From Lumnitzera littorea (lineage: Eukaryota > Streptophyta > Magnoliopsida > Myrtales > Combretaceae): a DNA stretch of 64,000 nucleotides. The notes beneath the pieces were generated by a model, which did not search any database, was not told the origin of the DNA, and saw nothing but the letters and a program-made list of their open reading frames with translations. Below, piece by piece: positions 1-10,407 of this stretch; position 1 is the first letter of the stretch; every line of letters starts with the position of its first letter. The stretch is from assembly GCA_024138015.1 (NCBI GenBank), contig JAMXBB010000010.1, positions 84,233,958 to 84,297,957 of the forward strand, given 5' to 3'. Both the position numbers and the translations under genes were made by a program.

Positions 1-305
1 AATTAGTGGCAAAGAGGAAAGGAAAGAAAAAGAAGGGAGTAAAAGAGACTATTTGTAGATTGGCGCATGAACTACAACACTTAAGTGGAACAAACCGTAA
101 TATAGTGGAGCTGCTTTGTAAGATAGTTGAGTAGAGGGAGAAATAACTTGAGATGATTAAGGAGAAGGAGCACCACAAGATTGAGAAGGAACATTGAAAG
201 CACATGGAATGGAAAGATCAATAATGGTTGTTGATCTTTCAAAAAAGGATGGGGAGTAATGGTTTAAAGAGATGCGTTAGGAGATTCTTAACAAAAGAAT
301 GACTT
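1..305 (+). pseudogene. ORF1 (Myb/SANT-like) C-terminal fragment of the left Harbinger element
   Basis: Conceptual translation shows a lysine-rich stretch (KRKGKK), then glutamate- and lysine-rich helical sequence. It ends near ILNK and a TAA at about 308. This matches the tail of the better preserved minus-strand ORF1 (7581-5847). In plant PIF/Harbinger elements ORF1 is a Myb/SANT-type DNA-binding partner of the transposase. Internal stops such as the TAG near 131 show that it is dead. The N-terminal part lies upstream of the window. Confidence 0.7.
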
Positions 306-540
306 CATAATTTTAATTTATTTAATGCTATGTATGAGTTCATGTTGATGTAGTTAGAGAGTTTAATATTACCTATTGTATTCGTCCAATATGAATATTA
401 ATTTTAATGTTGTTGGAGATTTTAAAAACTAGCCATTGTCCTAAGTTCTTTATATATTTAACAAGTCAAGACTTCAATCTACACTCCTACATTTCTCGTT
501 TCTATTTAAACTTATGGTATTTTTTGCCTTAATAATCATT

Positions 541-1920
541 ATGGTAGCAAGCAACTCTAGTAGCTCAAGCACCTCTAGTAGCTCAGATTTCGAGCAAAAT
601 AGAAGTAAGAAGACTATTAAGGAAATTTTTTTTTATCAAAGTTGAGCATTTCATGAAGTGACATAATTGAGCATGTGTGTGATATACTATCATAGAAATC
701 TGAGTGTTCTTCAATTAGAAGACATAAGCGATAGTACATAGGTAGAGGTCATGTAGAGGGTCACCATCTTTTGTACAATGATTACTTTTCAAACAACTTG
801 GTTTCTATTAATGAGTAATTTCATTAAAGATTTTGAATGAGGAAAGTTGTGTTCCTCTACATCGTTGAAGCACTTCAGGAGTACTCTCCCTATTTAAAAA
901 AAAAAAAAAAGAGGATCATTTCTTGTCATCTTGGTCTTTCACCATTACAAAAGTACATTGCTGCTATTTGAATATTGGCTATGGTGTAGACTATAGCAGG
1001 TGATGCTTTCGATGATTACTTGTGAATGGCCATAGGCACGGTATCACAATGTTTTAATAAATTTGTTGTAGTTATTATTGCATGCTTTGATGATACTACT
1101 TATGCATGCCTAATCAGGCCAACATCAAATGCTTACTTTATATAGCTAAGCAATGTGGATTTCCCGAAATATTAGGAAGTATAGATTATATGCATTAGGA
1201 GTGGAGAAATTATCCAGTTGCATGGTAAGGTATATATATTCGAGGAGATCATGGTTCTTTAACAATTATGCTTGAAGCTATTACTTCATATGACATTTGG
1301 ATATGGCATGCATTTTTCGATGTCACAGGCTACAATAATGATATTAGTGCGTTGGATTGATCACCCCTATTCGATGGCATCTTAAAAGGACATGCTCCAT
1401 TAGCCTACCACAATTTCAATGGTAGAAACTATGATATTGGTATTATCTCACGGATGGTATATATCTTGAGTAGTCAACGTTTATTTAAACTATTCTATAT
1501 CCATGTGGTCTAAAAGAGAAATTATTTGCTAGGTAGCAAGAATGATAAAGGAAAGATGTTGAATGAGCTTTTGGAGTTCTATAAGCTCGTTTTGCTATAA
1601 TCCACAACCCTTCATGTATGTGGGATCAAGAGATTATAGGTAAAATTATGAGAGCATGCATAATATTACACGATATGATTGTCGAAGATGAACAAGATAA
1701 CTAAAATTCTAGTTTTTATGTTTCAGAATATGAGTTGGTAAATAGTACTAATCCTGCACTACATGTCTCTCACAACCATATTGTGGAGTATATAACTTAC
1801 ATTCAAAACAATATTCACTTCTTGATAGGGTTAAACACCGTCAACTATAGTTTGATCTAATTGAGCATGTGTAGCAACGATTTAGACCTACTGCAAACAA
1901 TGAATAACTAGAAAATGATG
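541..1920 (+). pseudogene. PIF/Harbinger transposase (DDE superfamily), broken
   Basis: The frame opens at 541 with a serine-rich start (MVASNSSSSSS). Pieces typical of plant HARBI1-like nucleases follow: a Cys/Met/Trp-rich region near 1180-1230, RGDHGS near 1245, DIW.WHAFF near 1290-1320, a region resembling the YLADGIYP block near 1435-1480, and a C-terminal ILHDMIVEDE near 1665-1695. The frame is interrupted by many stops and shifts, so no active enzyme could be made. The equivalent gene on the minus strand (5571 to 4190) aligns along its whole length. Confidence 0.78.
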
Positions 1921-2584
1921 ATTTTCATATTTGTATTGGCTTGTTGATTTTTTTGCCTTTTCTTTTAATATGCTGCTCAATTGCTTATGAGGTTTCAATG
2001 TAGTTATTATCCATGTTATTTTTTCAACCTTGTGTAGGTTTGACTTTAATTGTTATCATTGAGAACTGGAACTTTGTTTTCTATAATCAATTGTCCTTGA
2101 AAAATTAATGTAATTTTTTGTTCGTTGATGTGTTCCTAATTTAGCAAACTTTGTGTTTTTTTTTTTTCCAATTGTTCATTTGGGTATTCCTCATATATGA
2201 AAAGATGACAATTTTTTTTTTTTCAATCAATCTATGGATGCAACATACATGCAAGGCTAACACTTCTTTTTATTTTAAATTATTAAGTTTTTTATTTTAT
2301 TTTTATGTAATAATAATGACAATACAAAATATTCATGGAAGAATTTTGCACCAATTAATATTTATCTTAAATATATTTTATTTATTATTTGAAAGGTAAT
2401 GCTAATATGGGGCTCACAAAATAATAAAAAAATTTGATAAGTAACTTCCATTAAGTACTCATTTATAAAGCGAAGGGTTGCTTATAAGGATTGATAAGTG
2501 GAAAGCTAATGTGGTAAGTCTAAGTACTTCTTCTAAGTGACTCTTTATAAACATACTCAAAATGCGGTGCTTGGAAATATACTT

Positions 2585-3160
2585 AGAGAAGCTTAGGGTG
2601 TGTTTATAAGAAGTATTTGGCACTTATTCCCATGCTAAGTACCCCATATATCCTCATAAACATAAAGTAACCATAGGTGCTTAATTCCTTAAAAGTACTT
2701 GCAAAAGCACCCCATTCTTCCTCTTATTCGACTAACATGTGGGGCCATTTATCCCTTTAAGAAATTATCCCTCTTCTTCTTTTTTTTTTTTTTAAATTAA
2801 CATAGCCTGTGGTTGATTGATAGCTATAGTTTTCCATTTGCTAGTCTTTAATTAATGCTAATGAATTCCAATCAACTTTTTTTTTTAAATTATTATTGAT
2901 GTTCCTTTTTTATTTTTTCTTTTATAAAATATAAATTACTATTATAATATGTAATATTAGTAAAATGATTTTTTCACATATGAAAATATTTATGTATTGG
3001 TCTAAAATATAATGATAATATGAGACTTGTAAAAAATTAAAAAAAATAGTAACTTTGATGTGCTCTTTTATAAAGTAGATAATTGTTTAGAAAGAAAAGT
3101 TGTTTAAAATGTTGAGGTGGAATTGTAAGTATCTCCTCAAGCATCCACTTTATAAACATA
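2585..3160 (+). mobile_element. short Harbinger-related derivative, left member of a mirrored pair
   Basis: The segment opens with a terminal-like sequence (GTGTTTATAAG, then TTCCCATGCTAAGTAC near 2637). This matches, in the same sense, the 5' end of the large minus-strand element (its complement at 7970-8040). It closes near 3140-3160 with TTTATAAACATAGTC, resembling the 3' ends of the large elements. Between lies about 550 bp of non-coding AT-rich DNA. This is the layout of an internally deleted, non-autonomous element. The boundaries are approximate and no target duplication was confirmed. Confidence 0.5.
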
Positions 3161-3164
3161 GTCT

Positions 3165-3545
3165 TAGAGAATGCTTGGAGTGCCATATCAACTTCCTAAG
3201 TACCTCATTTTATAAAGAACTCTTTACTTTATAAAAGAATACTTTACTAAAATTTTTAAATCTTTTGCATGTCTTGTATTAACATTACTTTTCAAACTAA
3301 TTTATAAAATATAATTTTTTATTACTATATATTATATTAATAATTATTTATTTATTTTTACTAAAAAATTTAAAAAATGGAAAATAAAATAAAAGCATCA
3401 GTTGTTGCCATGGAAAGGAAGGTCAAATTTGGTTGAAGATGCAAAAATTTAACTTTTGTCAGATAAAAGAAAGAGAGATAAGGGGTGCTTGTAGAAACAC
3501 CTCACTACATCTAAGCACTCTTTAATACATGCAAAATGTTCTTGT
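3165..3545 (-). mobile_element. short Harbinger-related derivative, right member of the mirrored pair
   Basis: Read on the minus strand, this stretch resembles 2690-3160: GTGCTT, then CAAGCACCCC, an AT-rich middle, then the TTTATAAAGT-rich end near 3170-3250. It is shorter than its partner because the outermost terminal part is missing or degraded. It contains no reading frame. The two segments meet back to back near 3160. Confidence 0.45.
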
Positions 3546-4189
3546 ATTAAGTACCCTTTAGAGTATATTTATAAAGAGTTACTTGAAGGAAGTACTTAGA
3601 CTTATCATATCAGTTTTCCACTTACTAGGATTTATAAGTAACTCTTCACTTTATAAAGGAGTACTTAATAGAAGTTACGAATTTTTTTATTCTTTTATGG
3701 ATCCAATATTATCATTACTTTTCAAACAATATATAAAATATATTTAAGATAAATATTAAATGGTGAAAAATTCTTACATCAATTTTTAAGAATATTATTA
3801 TTACATAAAAATAATAAAAACATAATAAATTAAAAAAAAAAACAATAAAAGTTGTCTTTGCATGTATGTTGCATTCGTAGATGGACTAAAAAAAAAATTA
3901 TCGCTTGTTTATAATTGAGCAATAACCAAATGAACTATTGAGAAAAAAAAATTTTAAGTTTCCTAAATTAGGCACACATCAATAGATAATTAAATTATAT
4001 TAATAAATGAAGGATGATTGATTATAGCAAACAAAGTTTCATTTATTGTTAACATAAATTAAATTAAAACTGACGCAAGTTGAAAAAATAACATGGACAA
4101 TAACTATATCAAAATCGCATAAATTGGATAATATAGCAGCATATGAAAAGAAAAGTGGAAAAAAAAAAAAACAAGCCAACACGAACATG

Positions 4190-5571
4190 AAAATCATCAT
4201 TTTGCTACTTATTCATTGTCCGCGATAGGTCCAAATCATTGCTACACATACTCAATCAAATCGGATTTTAGTTGACAATGTTTAACCTTATCATGAAGCT
4301 AAATATTGTTTTGAATATAAGTTGCATACTCTGTAATATGGTTGTAAGAGACATGTGGTGTAGGTTTAGTATTATCTACAGACTTATATTCTGGAACTTA
4401 AAAATTGAAATTATAGCTATCTCGTTCATCTTTAACAATCATATTATGTAATATTACGCATGCTCTCATAATTTAGCCTATAACCTCTTGATCCCACATT
4501 TGTGAAGGGTCTCGAATTATAGCAAAAAGAGCTTATAGAACTCTAAAAGCTTGTTCAACATCTTTCTTATATCCTTCTTGCTGTATAGCAAATAATTTCT
4601 CTTTTAGACTACTCATATATGGAATTGATTTGACAAATGTTGACTACTCAGGATATATACCATCAATAAGACAACACCTGATATCATAGTTTCTACTATT
4701 GACATTGTAGTGGACCAACAAAGCACGTCCTTCCAGAACATCATCAAATCGGGGTGACCGATCCAACACATTAATATCATTATTGGATCTTAGGACACTA
4801 AAATATCCAAGTGTCGTATGAAGCTATAGCTTTAAGCATGATTGTTGGAGAACCATAATCTCCTCGAGTATACATACCTTACCATGTAGCTGGATAGTTT
4901 CTCTACTCTTAATGCATAAAATCCATACTTCCTAACATATTAAGAAATCCACATTGTTTAGCTACATAAAGTAGATGTTCGATATCGACCCGATTAGACC
5001 TACGTAAGTACTCATCGCCAAAGTATGTAATAACAGTTGTAGCAAATTTCTTGGCACATTGTAATATTGTACCTGCAGCCATTCGCAAGTAATCATCTAA
5101 AGCATCACTTGCTATACCATATGCTAATATTTGAATAGCGGTAATGCACTTTTGTAGTGTTGAAAGATTGGGATGATCGATAGTGGTCCTCTTTTGTTTG
5201 AAATAGAGAGAGTAATCTTAAAGTGCTTCAACAATGCGGAGGAAAATGACCTTCATCATTCGGAATCTTTGTCAAAATTGCTCATCTTTATAAACCGGGT
5301 TGTTTGAGAAGTAATCATTATACAAACGATTATGACCCTCTACACGACCTCTACTTATGTACTTTCGCTTACGTCTTCCAGTTGAAGGGCACTAAGATAT
5401 TTGTGGTAGTATATCATGCACTTGCTTAATTATGTCGCTTCACGAAATACTTAGCTCCAATAAAAGAAATTCGTCAATGCTCTTCTTATTTTTGTTTTAC
5501 TCAAAATCAGAGCTACTAGAGGTGCTTGAGCTGTTAGAGTTGCTTGAGCTGCTAGAGTTGCTTGTTGCCAT
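4190..5571 (-). pseudogene. PIF/Harbinger transposase, broken, right copy
   Basis: The minus-strand ATG at 5571 starts a serine-rich N-terminus (MATSNSSSSSN type), as in the left copy. Downstream pieces match the plant Harbinger nuclease: the block around 4990-4870 with the conserved GDYG-type segment, the segment near 4690-4620 corresponding to the ADGIYPEWS region, and the LHNMIVED-like block near 4450. Stops and frameshifts are spread throughout. The overlapping plus-strand frame at 5432-5638 (EVLELLELLEL) is only the reverse reading of the serine codons. Confidence 0.78.
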
Positions 5572-5846
5572 AATGATTGTTGAGGTAAAGGATATTGTAA
5601 GTGTGAATGAAAATGAGAAATGTAAGAATGTAGTTTAAAGTCTTGCCTTGTTAGATATATAGAGAATTTAAGACAACAGCTAGTTTGCAACGGCTACCTT
5701 ATAACATTAAGCAAGTTGCAATGGTTAGTTTTTAAAATCTCCAACTACATTAAGAGTAACATTCATATTAGACAAATACATTAAGCAATATTAAATTCAC
5801 TAACTATATTAACATGAACTTATACATAGCATTAGATAGATTAAAA

Positions 5847-7581
5847 TTATGAAGTCCTTCTCTTGTTAAGGATCTCTCGATGCATCTCTTTAAACCATTA
5901 CTTTTGCTCCTCATCCATTTTTGAAAGATTAGCAATCATTACTAATCTTTCTCGTTCCATACGCTTCTGTTGTTCCTTCTCAATCTTGCAGTGTTCCTTC
6001 TCTTTAATCGTTTCAAGCTCTTTTTCCCTCTACTCAAATGTCTTATGAAACAACTTAACTCTATAACAGTCTGCTCTACTTAAGTGTTATAGTTCTTATG
6101 GCAATCAATCAATAGTCTCCTCCATTCCCATCTTCTTCTTTCCTTTCCTTTTTGCCATTGATTTACCAAGTAGACGAGTGATTTGCTCACTTTTCTCATC
6201 ATTGTTTGGTAAATCATGATGTACTGATCTTGGTCCACTTATTTTGAAAGTTCTTTGCATTATTGATTTGAGACATCCATTTGGGTTCATTACGTAATAT
6301 CAACCAATAATGTTCAACCATACGTGGTCTTTTCTTGTTGTCTCTATAGAGATCATAAGTGTCCTTTGTATAATTATACTCATTCTTCCCACTTTGTGCC
6401 GGCCTTTTTATTTGGTTGTAACATACACTGAATTTCATGACATCCCTTGATATTTTCAACCATCGAGCTTTGCATTGCTACCACGTATGTTTCTCTTTAT
6501 TTGTTCCATTCTCTAAGGCTTGTCCCTCTTTAAAACTTTCATAGACCTGTTACCAAAAAGTTTGTAGTGGCTGATTGTTTCCAATAATAAGATCTTTGCT
6601 AACCTTCAGCTATGAATGGATAAGAAGTTTGTCATCACCATGATCCCATTTTTTCCTACAACCTTCAACTGATTCAATTTCCTCTACCTCATCATCGCTA
6701 TTTTTTTCTTTGGAAAATTGTTGGTGATGCAAGTTTGTACTATTTGGTGTTTGTAGTGTTTCATTGAAATTCGGTTGAGGAGATGACCCAAATGGCATGA
6801 ATTGTTGGCTATAATTATAAGTTGGGTGTTGAACATATAGGAAATATGGTAGTGCTATACTCATTGGGTTGTGATGGAAATTTTGCGGATTTTGGTTCAT
6901 TAATAGAAAATTTGGAGGAAATTGGTGATTTGGTATCCTTTTAAAATAACTACTAAATGGAAAATATGAACCACCTTGTAAATTTGAAGGCATTTGGGTA
7001 TTTTTGTGAGTTTGTAGTGTTTCATCAAAATTCGGTTGAGGAGTTGACCCAAATGGCATGAATTGTTGGCTATAATCATAGGTTGGGTGTTGAACATATA
7101 AGAAGTATGGTAGTGCCATACCCATTGAGTTATGGTGAAAATTTTGCGGATTTTGGTTCATTAATAGAAAATTTGGAGGAAATTGGTGATTTGGTATCCT
7201 TTTAAAATAACTACTAAACGAAAAATATGAACCACCTTGTAAATTTGAAGGCATTTGGGTATTTTTGTGAGTTTGTAGTGTTTCATCAAAATTCGGTTGA
7301 GGAGTTGACCCAAATGGCATGAATTGTTGGCTATAATCATAGGTTGGGTGTTAAACATATAAGAAGTATGGTAGTGCCATACCCATTGAATTATGGTGAA
7401 AATTTTGCGGATTTTGGTTCATTGATAGAAATTTTGGAGGGAATTGGTGATTTGATATCCCTTGAAAATAATTACTAAACGGAAAATACGAACCATCTTG
7501 TAAATTTGAAGGCATTTGTGTATTTTATGAGTTTGTAAGATGCTCAAAATATGGAAAATTAAGAGATTTGTTGGATTCCAT
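5847..7581 (-). pseudogene. Harbinger ORF1, Myb/SANT-like protein with an 87-residue tandem repeat, broken
   Basis: The minus-strand ATG at 7581 (MESNKSLNFP) opens a frame with an early stop about 18 codons in and another near 7350. An open stretch then runs from 7320 to 6610. The N-terminal half is a proline-, asparagine- and phenylalanine-rich tandem array. The C-terminal half has a trihelix or Myb/SANT-like region (KKWDHGDDKLLIHSWL onward, 6655 to about 6230), then a basic KRKGKKK patch and an acidic/basic helical tail ending with TAA at 5847-5849. Plant databases often mislabel such proteins; the pairing with a Harbinger transposase identifies it here. Stops near 6600, 6470 and 6105 break it. 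Confidence 0.78.
6600..7530 (-). repeat. 261-bp in-frame tandem repeat, about 3.8 units
   Basis: On the minus strand, units start at MPFGS codons at 7320, 7059 and 6798, exactly 261 nt (87 codons) apart. A partial unit precedes them (about 7530-7321), and the last unit diverges after about 20 codons into unique sequence. The two full units differ at only a few residues (for example SFSS versus PFSS, and NSMGM versus NPMSI). The leading partial unit is more diverged and has a CAA-to-TAA stop. The high similarity points to late expansion or gene conversion within an already decaying element. Confidence 0.9.
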
Positions 7582-8040
7582 TGCTAATATCAAATTGAAA
7601 CTAAATAAATTTGAAAAATAATGTAAAGTGATAGTAAATTTGGAGCGTAAAACTCACGTAATTTTACCAGTATTTATAGTAAAATTTTACATCAACAAAA
7701 AAAATAATAAATAAAAATGTGGCCCTTCTGCAATTTAAGACATTATTCAACAGCATTCTCTAAGCCATAAATTCGTTGATGCAGGAGATGAAAATCTCCG
7801 ATGGCATAATAATGCTGCCTTCAATTGATTTATTAAAAAAAATAATAAATAAAAGCTCACTTCCATGCAAGCTAAAAGCCGACCATATTATTAGAAAATG
7901 GCAGTATCTCATGTAGTACCCTGTGACTTCTAAGCGCCTTTGTATGCTTGTAATTTATAAAGGCTAAAGAGTACTTAGCATGGGAATATGTGCTAAGTAC
8001 TCCTTATAAACAAACTTTTATAAACTTACTCTAAGGAGGT

Positions 8041-10380
8041 TAGAGCTCTCGTTTTTAGAGTTACAAGCCCTTTAATATGTAATTAGAAGAAAAATGACAT
8101 AGTTTACAATAAACACATATCACTTAGAAGTGAATTTTTATGTGAAGGTTTTGATAAAAATGAAAACAGGCACCTTTAAAGCTTTTCTAAGACAATTCTT
8201 AATCTATTTAATACTATAAAGTGATAATTATTTAATCTATAATATTTAAACTAATAGGGATTTTTAATTGCCCTTTAACTATCATTTGTCTCCACTTAAT
8301 TAAACTTTACTGTAAAATATTTTTTGTAACTACTTTCCAATAGACCTTTCAATTCCTTAAGTTTTCAAATTTTAAAACGCGCATTAATTAGCTGTATTAA
8401 ATATTAATTAACTTTCATCCCACTCCACTTTATCTTCTCTTTCCTAAAGTCTTTCTTGTCAAATTCTGTCTCTTAAAATTTCAAGAGCTTTTTTTTATAA
8501 CCCATACATCACATAACTGTTGTTCACTTTTCTCGGTCCCAAAATCTATGCCTTAAATTTCTCTTTCATAAAATCACAATTGTTGTTTTAGGTTCCTATA
8601 ACCCACTTTCTATAATCTTGTTCTTTATTTTGATGGGAAGAGTATAGTCTTCCATCTTAACTTTAATTCAGGGTCCACTAAATCCAAACTTTGAAAACAT
8701 AATGTGATCAATGATCTAGATTTAGTAGTTATTAAATTAGAGGTGGGATTAAGGACTAAACTGGTTTTGTCAAAAACATGAAAGAGACTATAGAAAAATC
8801 CCATATATATATATATATTTCATATGGTACACAACGGTAAGTAAATATACGATAAGTACATATATTATATAAATATAAGGTTAAATATGAATATTTTATA
8901 CCATATTGTGGAGTCGAGTGGATATGATATATTATGTATGAATTATCAATATATTTTATTTTAAATTAAATAATTTATTGCCTATTATATTATATACTTT
9001 AAATTAAATTATCAATATATTATATATGTTGCATATATGTCATACACACATATGCAAATTATACATTAATATATGAAAAATCAAAATAAAAAATGTTATT
9101 AAGATTTTAGTTTAATTTAATTCATCCATTATCACAAAATTTCCTAAATATGATCCAATTTATTTAATCCATCCTAAAATCCGATTTACCAAACATATCA
9201 AAATAGCAAGATGACTTTTTAGGAATATGTTTATAGCTATCTTGAAGTATTTATCAAGAGGACTAAAAAAAATTACGTTTTTCTAAAGTAATCATGCTTA
9301 CATGGAAAAAAGTAAACATTAATTTTTATTTAATTTTTTAATAAGTATAACAAAGGTCTTTTTCCAACACCCATTCACCCAAAACATCACCACTCCCCTC
9401 CTCTTTTTATCTACTTGCTTCCTCCTTACGCTCAAATCTTTTCTTCTTTTTTCAATCTCTTTAAAATTTGGGAAAGAAAAAATTGCTTTTACTTTTCTAT
9501 ATTTAAAAAGTTTTTGATAATCTATTGTATCAAAGAGAACATGGTTTTAAAACCACTGTTTTTGGTATATTTATAGTTTTTTATGATGAAAAATTATTTA
9601 ATAAAAGGTTTTAGCATATTATAGTTAGTTTATCACATGGAATTTGAGACTATCTACATTTAACCACCGCTATTTTTCGGATCTCCATTCTAACTCTTAC
9701 AAATATTAATTGAAACCATTACGGTGAATTTTGTTATATTTGTTCAATTTATATTTATTATATTTTTTTATCTTTTCTTAATTGGTATTTTTTTCATTTA
9801 CTTGACTCCTACATCCTAAGTTTTTTTTATGATAATTATGTTTTCATTTGATTTATATCTATATATTATAGTATACATAACAATATATTATATTATAGTT
9901 AATGAGTTATTTTTATTTCTTAGGTTATTTTGTATTTTATACACACTATATTATAGATTTATTACACTTTTATCATTTTCATTAATAATTTCACATATTA
10001 TTATTCTTCACCAGTAATGTGGGTACATCAATCATTAGTTATTTTTTTAAGTAACGATAACTTGTGAAATTCTATTTTAAAGGAAGGACAAAAATTAAAA
10101 AAAGAAAAGAAAAAGAAAATAAGTCAAAACCAAACGCGACAGTGTGGAGTTCAAATTTTCAAAATCGTGAAAACGGGCTCCATCATGGGTGGACATGGGC
10201 TTACAATTACAAAAGACTAACGACCGAAAATTCACTACCTCGAACGACTTCACACAATTAGTCGCAATCAGTTAACTGACTCTTGTCGATTTCCAAGGTC
10301 AATCTGGTAAATTCACCCCTCCCCTTCTTCTTCCTCTTCAGCTTCAGTTCCTAACAGAAACACAACACCATTTCACTTAA
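8041..10380. other. AT-rich intergenic region upstream of the coiled-coil gene
   Basis: No credible coding frame is present. The open frame at 9829-10017 is an AT-composition artefact (Ile/Leu/Phe/Tyr-rich). There is an (AT)n run at 8802-8818 and long A/T-rich tracts. From about 10100 the base composition becomes more balanced, and pyrimidine-rich patches appear at 10315-10345, consistent with promoter and 5' UTR of the following gene. No TATA box stands out. Confidence 0.6.
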
Positions 10381-10384
10381 ATAT

Positions 10385-10404
10385 TCTCTCTCTCTCTCTC
10401 TCTC
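10385..10404 (+). repeat. (CT)n microsatellite in the 5' UTR of the coiled-coil gene
   Basis: About ten CT units lie 3 bases before the ATG at 10408. Pyrimidine repeats of this kind are frequent in plant 5' leaders and core promoters. Its length is likely polymorphic. Confidence 0.9.
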
Positions 10405-10407
10405 CAA

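Larger units (their letters stand above)
1..2560 (+). mobile_element. PIF/Harbinger DNA transposon, left copy, 5' part outside the window, decayed
   Basis: The window opens inside a decayed plant PIF/Harbinger element read on the plus strand. It holds the tail of ORF1 (1 to about 300), a spacer, a transposase pseudogene (541 to about 1920) and an AT-rich 3' region. The 3' end is placed near 2543-2561, at TTTATAAACATACTC, which resembles the terminal sequence of the inverted copy to the right (TTTATAAACTTACTC, about 8019-8033). Both reading frames carry several stops and frameshifts. The order and content match the minus-strand copy at 3560-8040 almost throughout, at roughly 75-85 percent identity by eye. 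The exact termini and the 3-bp target duplication expected of this superfamily were not resolved. Confidence 0.8.
3560..8040 (-). mobile_element. PIF/Harbinger DNA transposon, right copy, near full length, decayed
   Basis: This minus-strand element is about 4.5 kb long. Its 5' end lies near 8040 (complement of TTTATAAACTTACTCTAAGG), ORF1 runs 7581-5847, the transposase runs 5571 to about 4190, and the AT-rich 3' part ends near 3560. Both ends carry several copies of a subterminal motif around TTATAAA and AAGTACT, spaced tens of bases apart. Such motifs are usual binding-site arrays for transposon proteins. It is the only copy here with both ends inside the window. Both genes are broken, so it cannot move by itself. 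Confidence 0.75.

Noticed and set aside
5432..5638. Plus-strand frame rich in EVLELLELLEL
   Set aside because: It is the reverse reading of serine codons at the start of the minus-strand Harbinger transposase.
9829..10017. Hydrophobic 62-codon frame
   Set aside because: Composition artefact of A/T-rich DNA; no start context, no homologue recognised, and not linked to the nearby gene.
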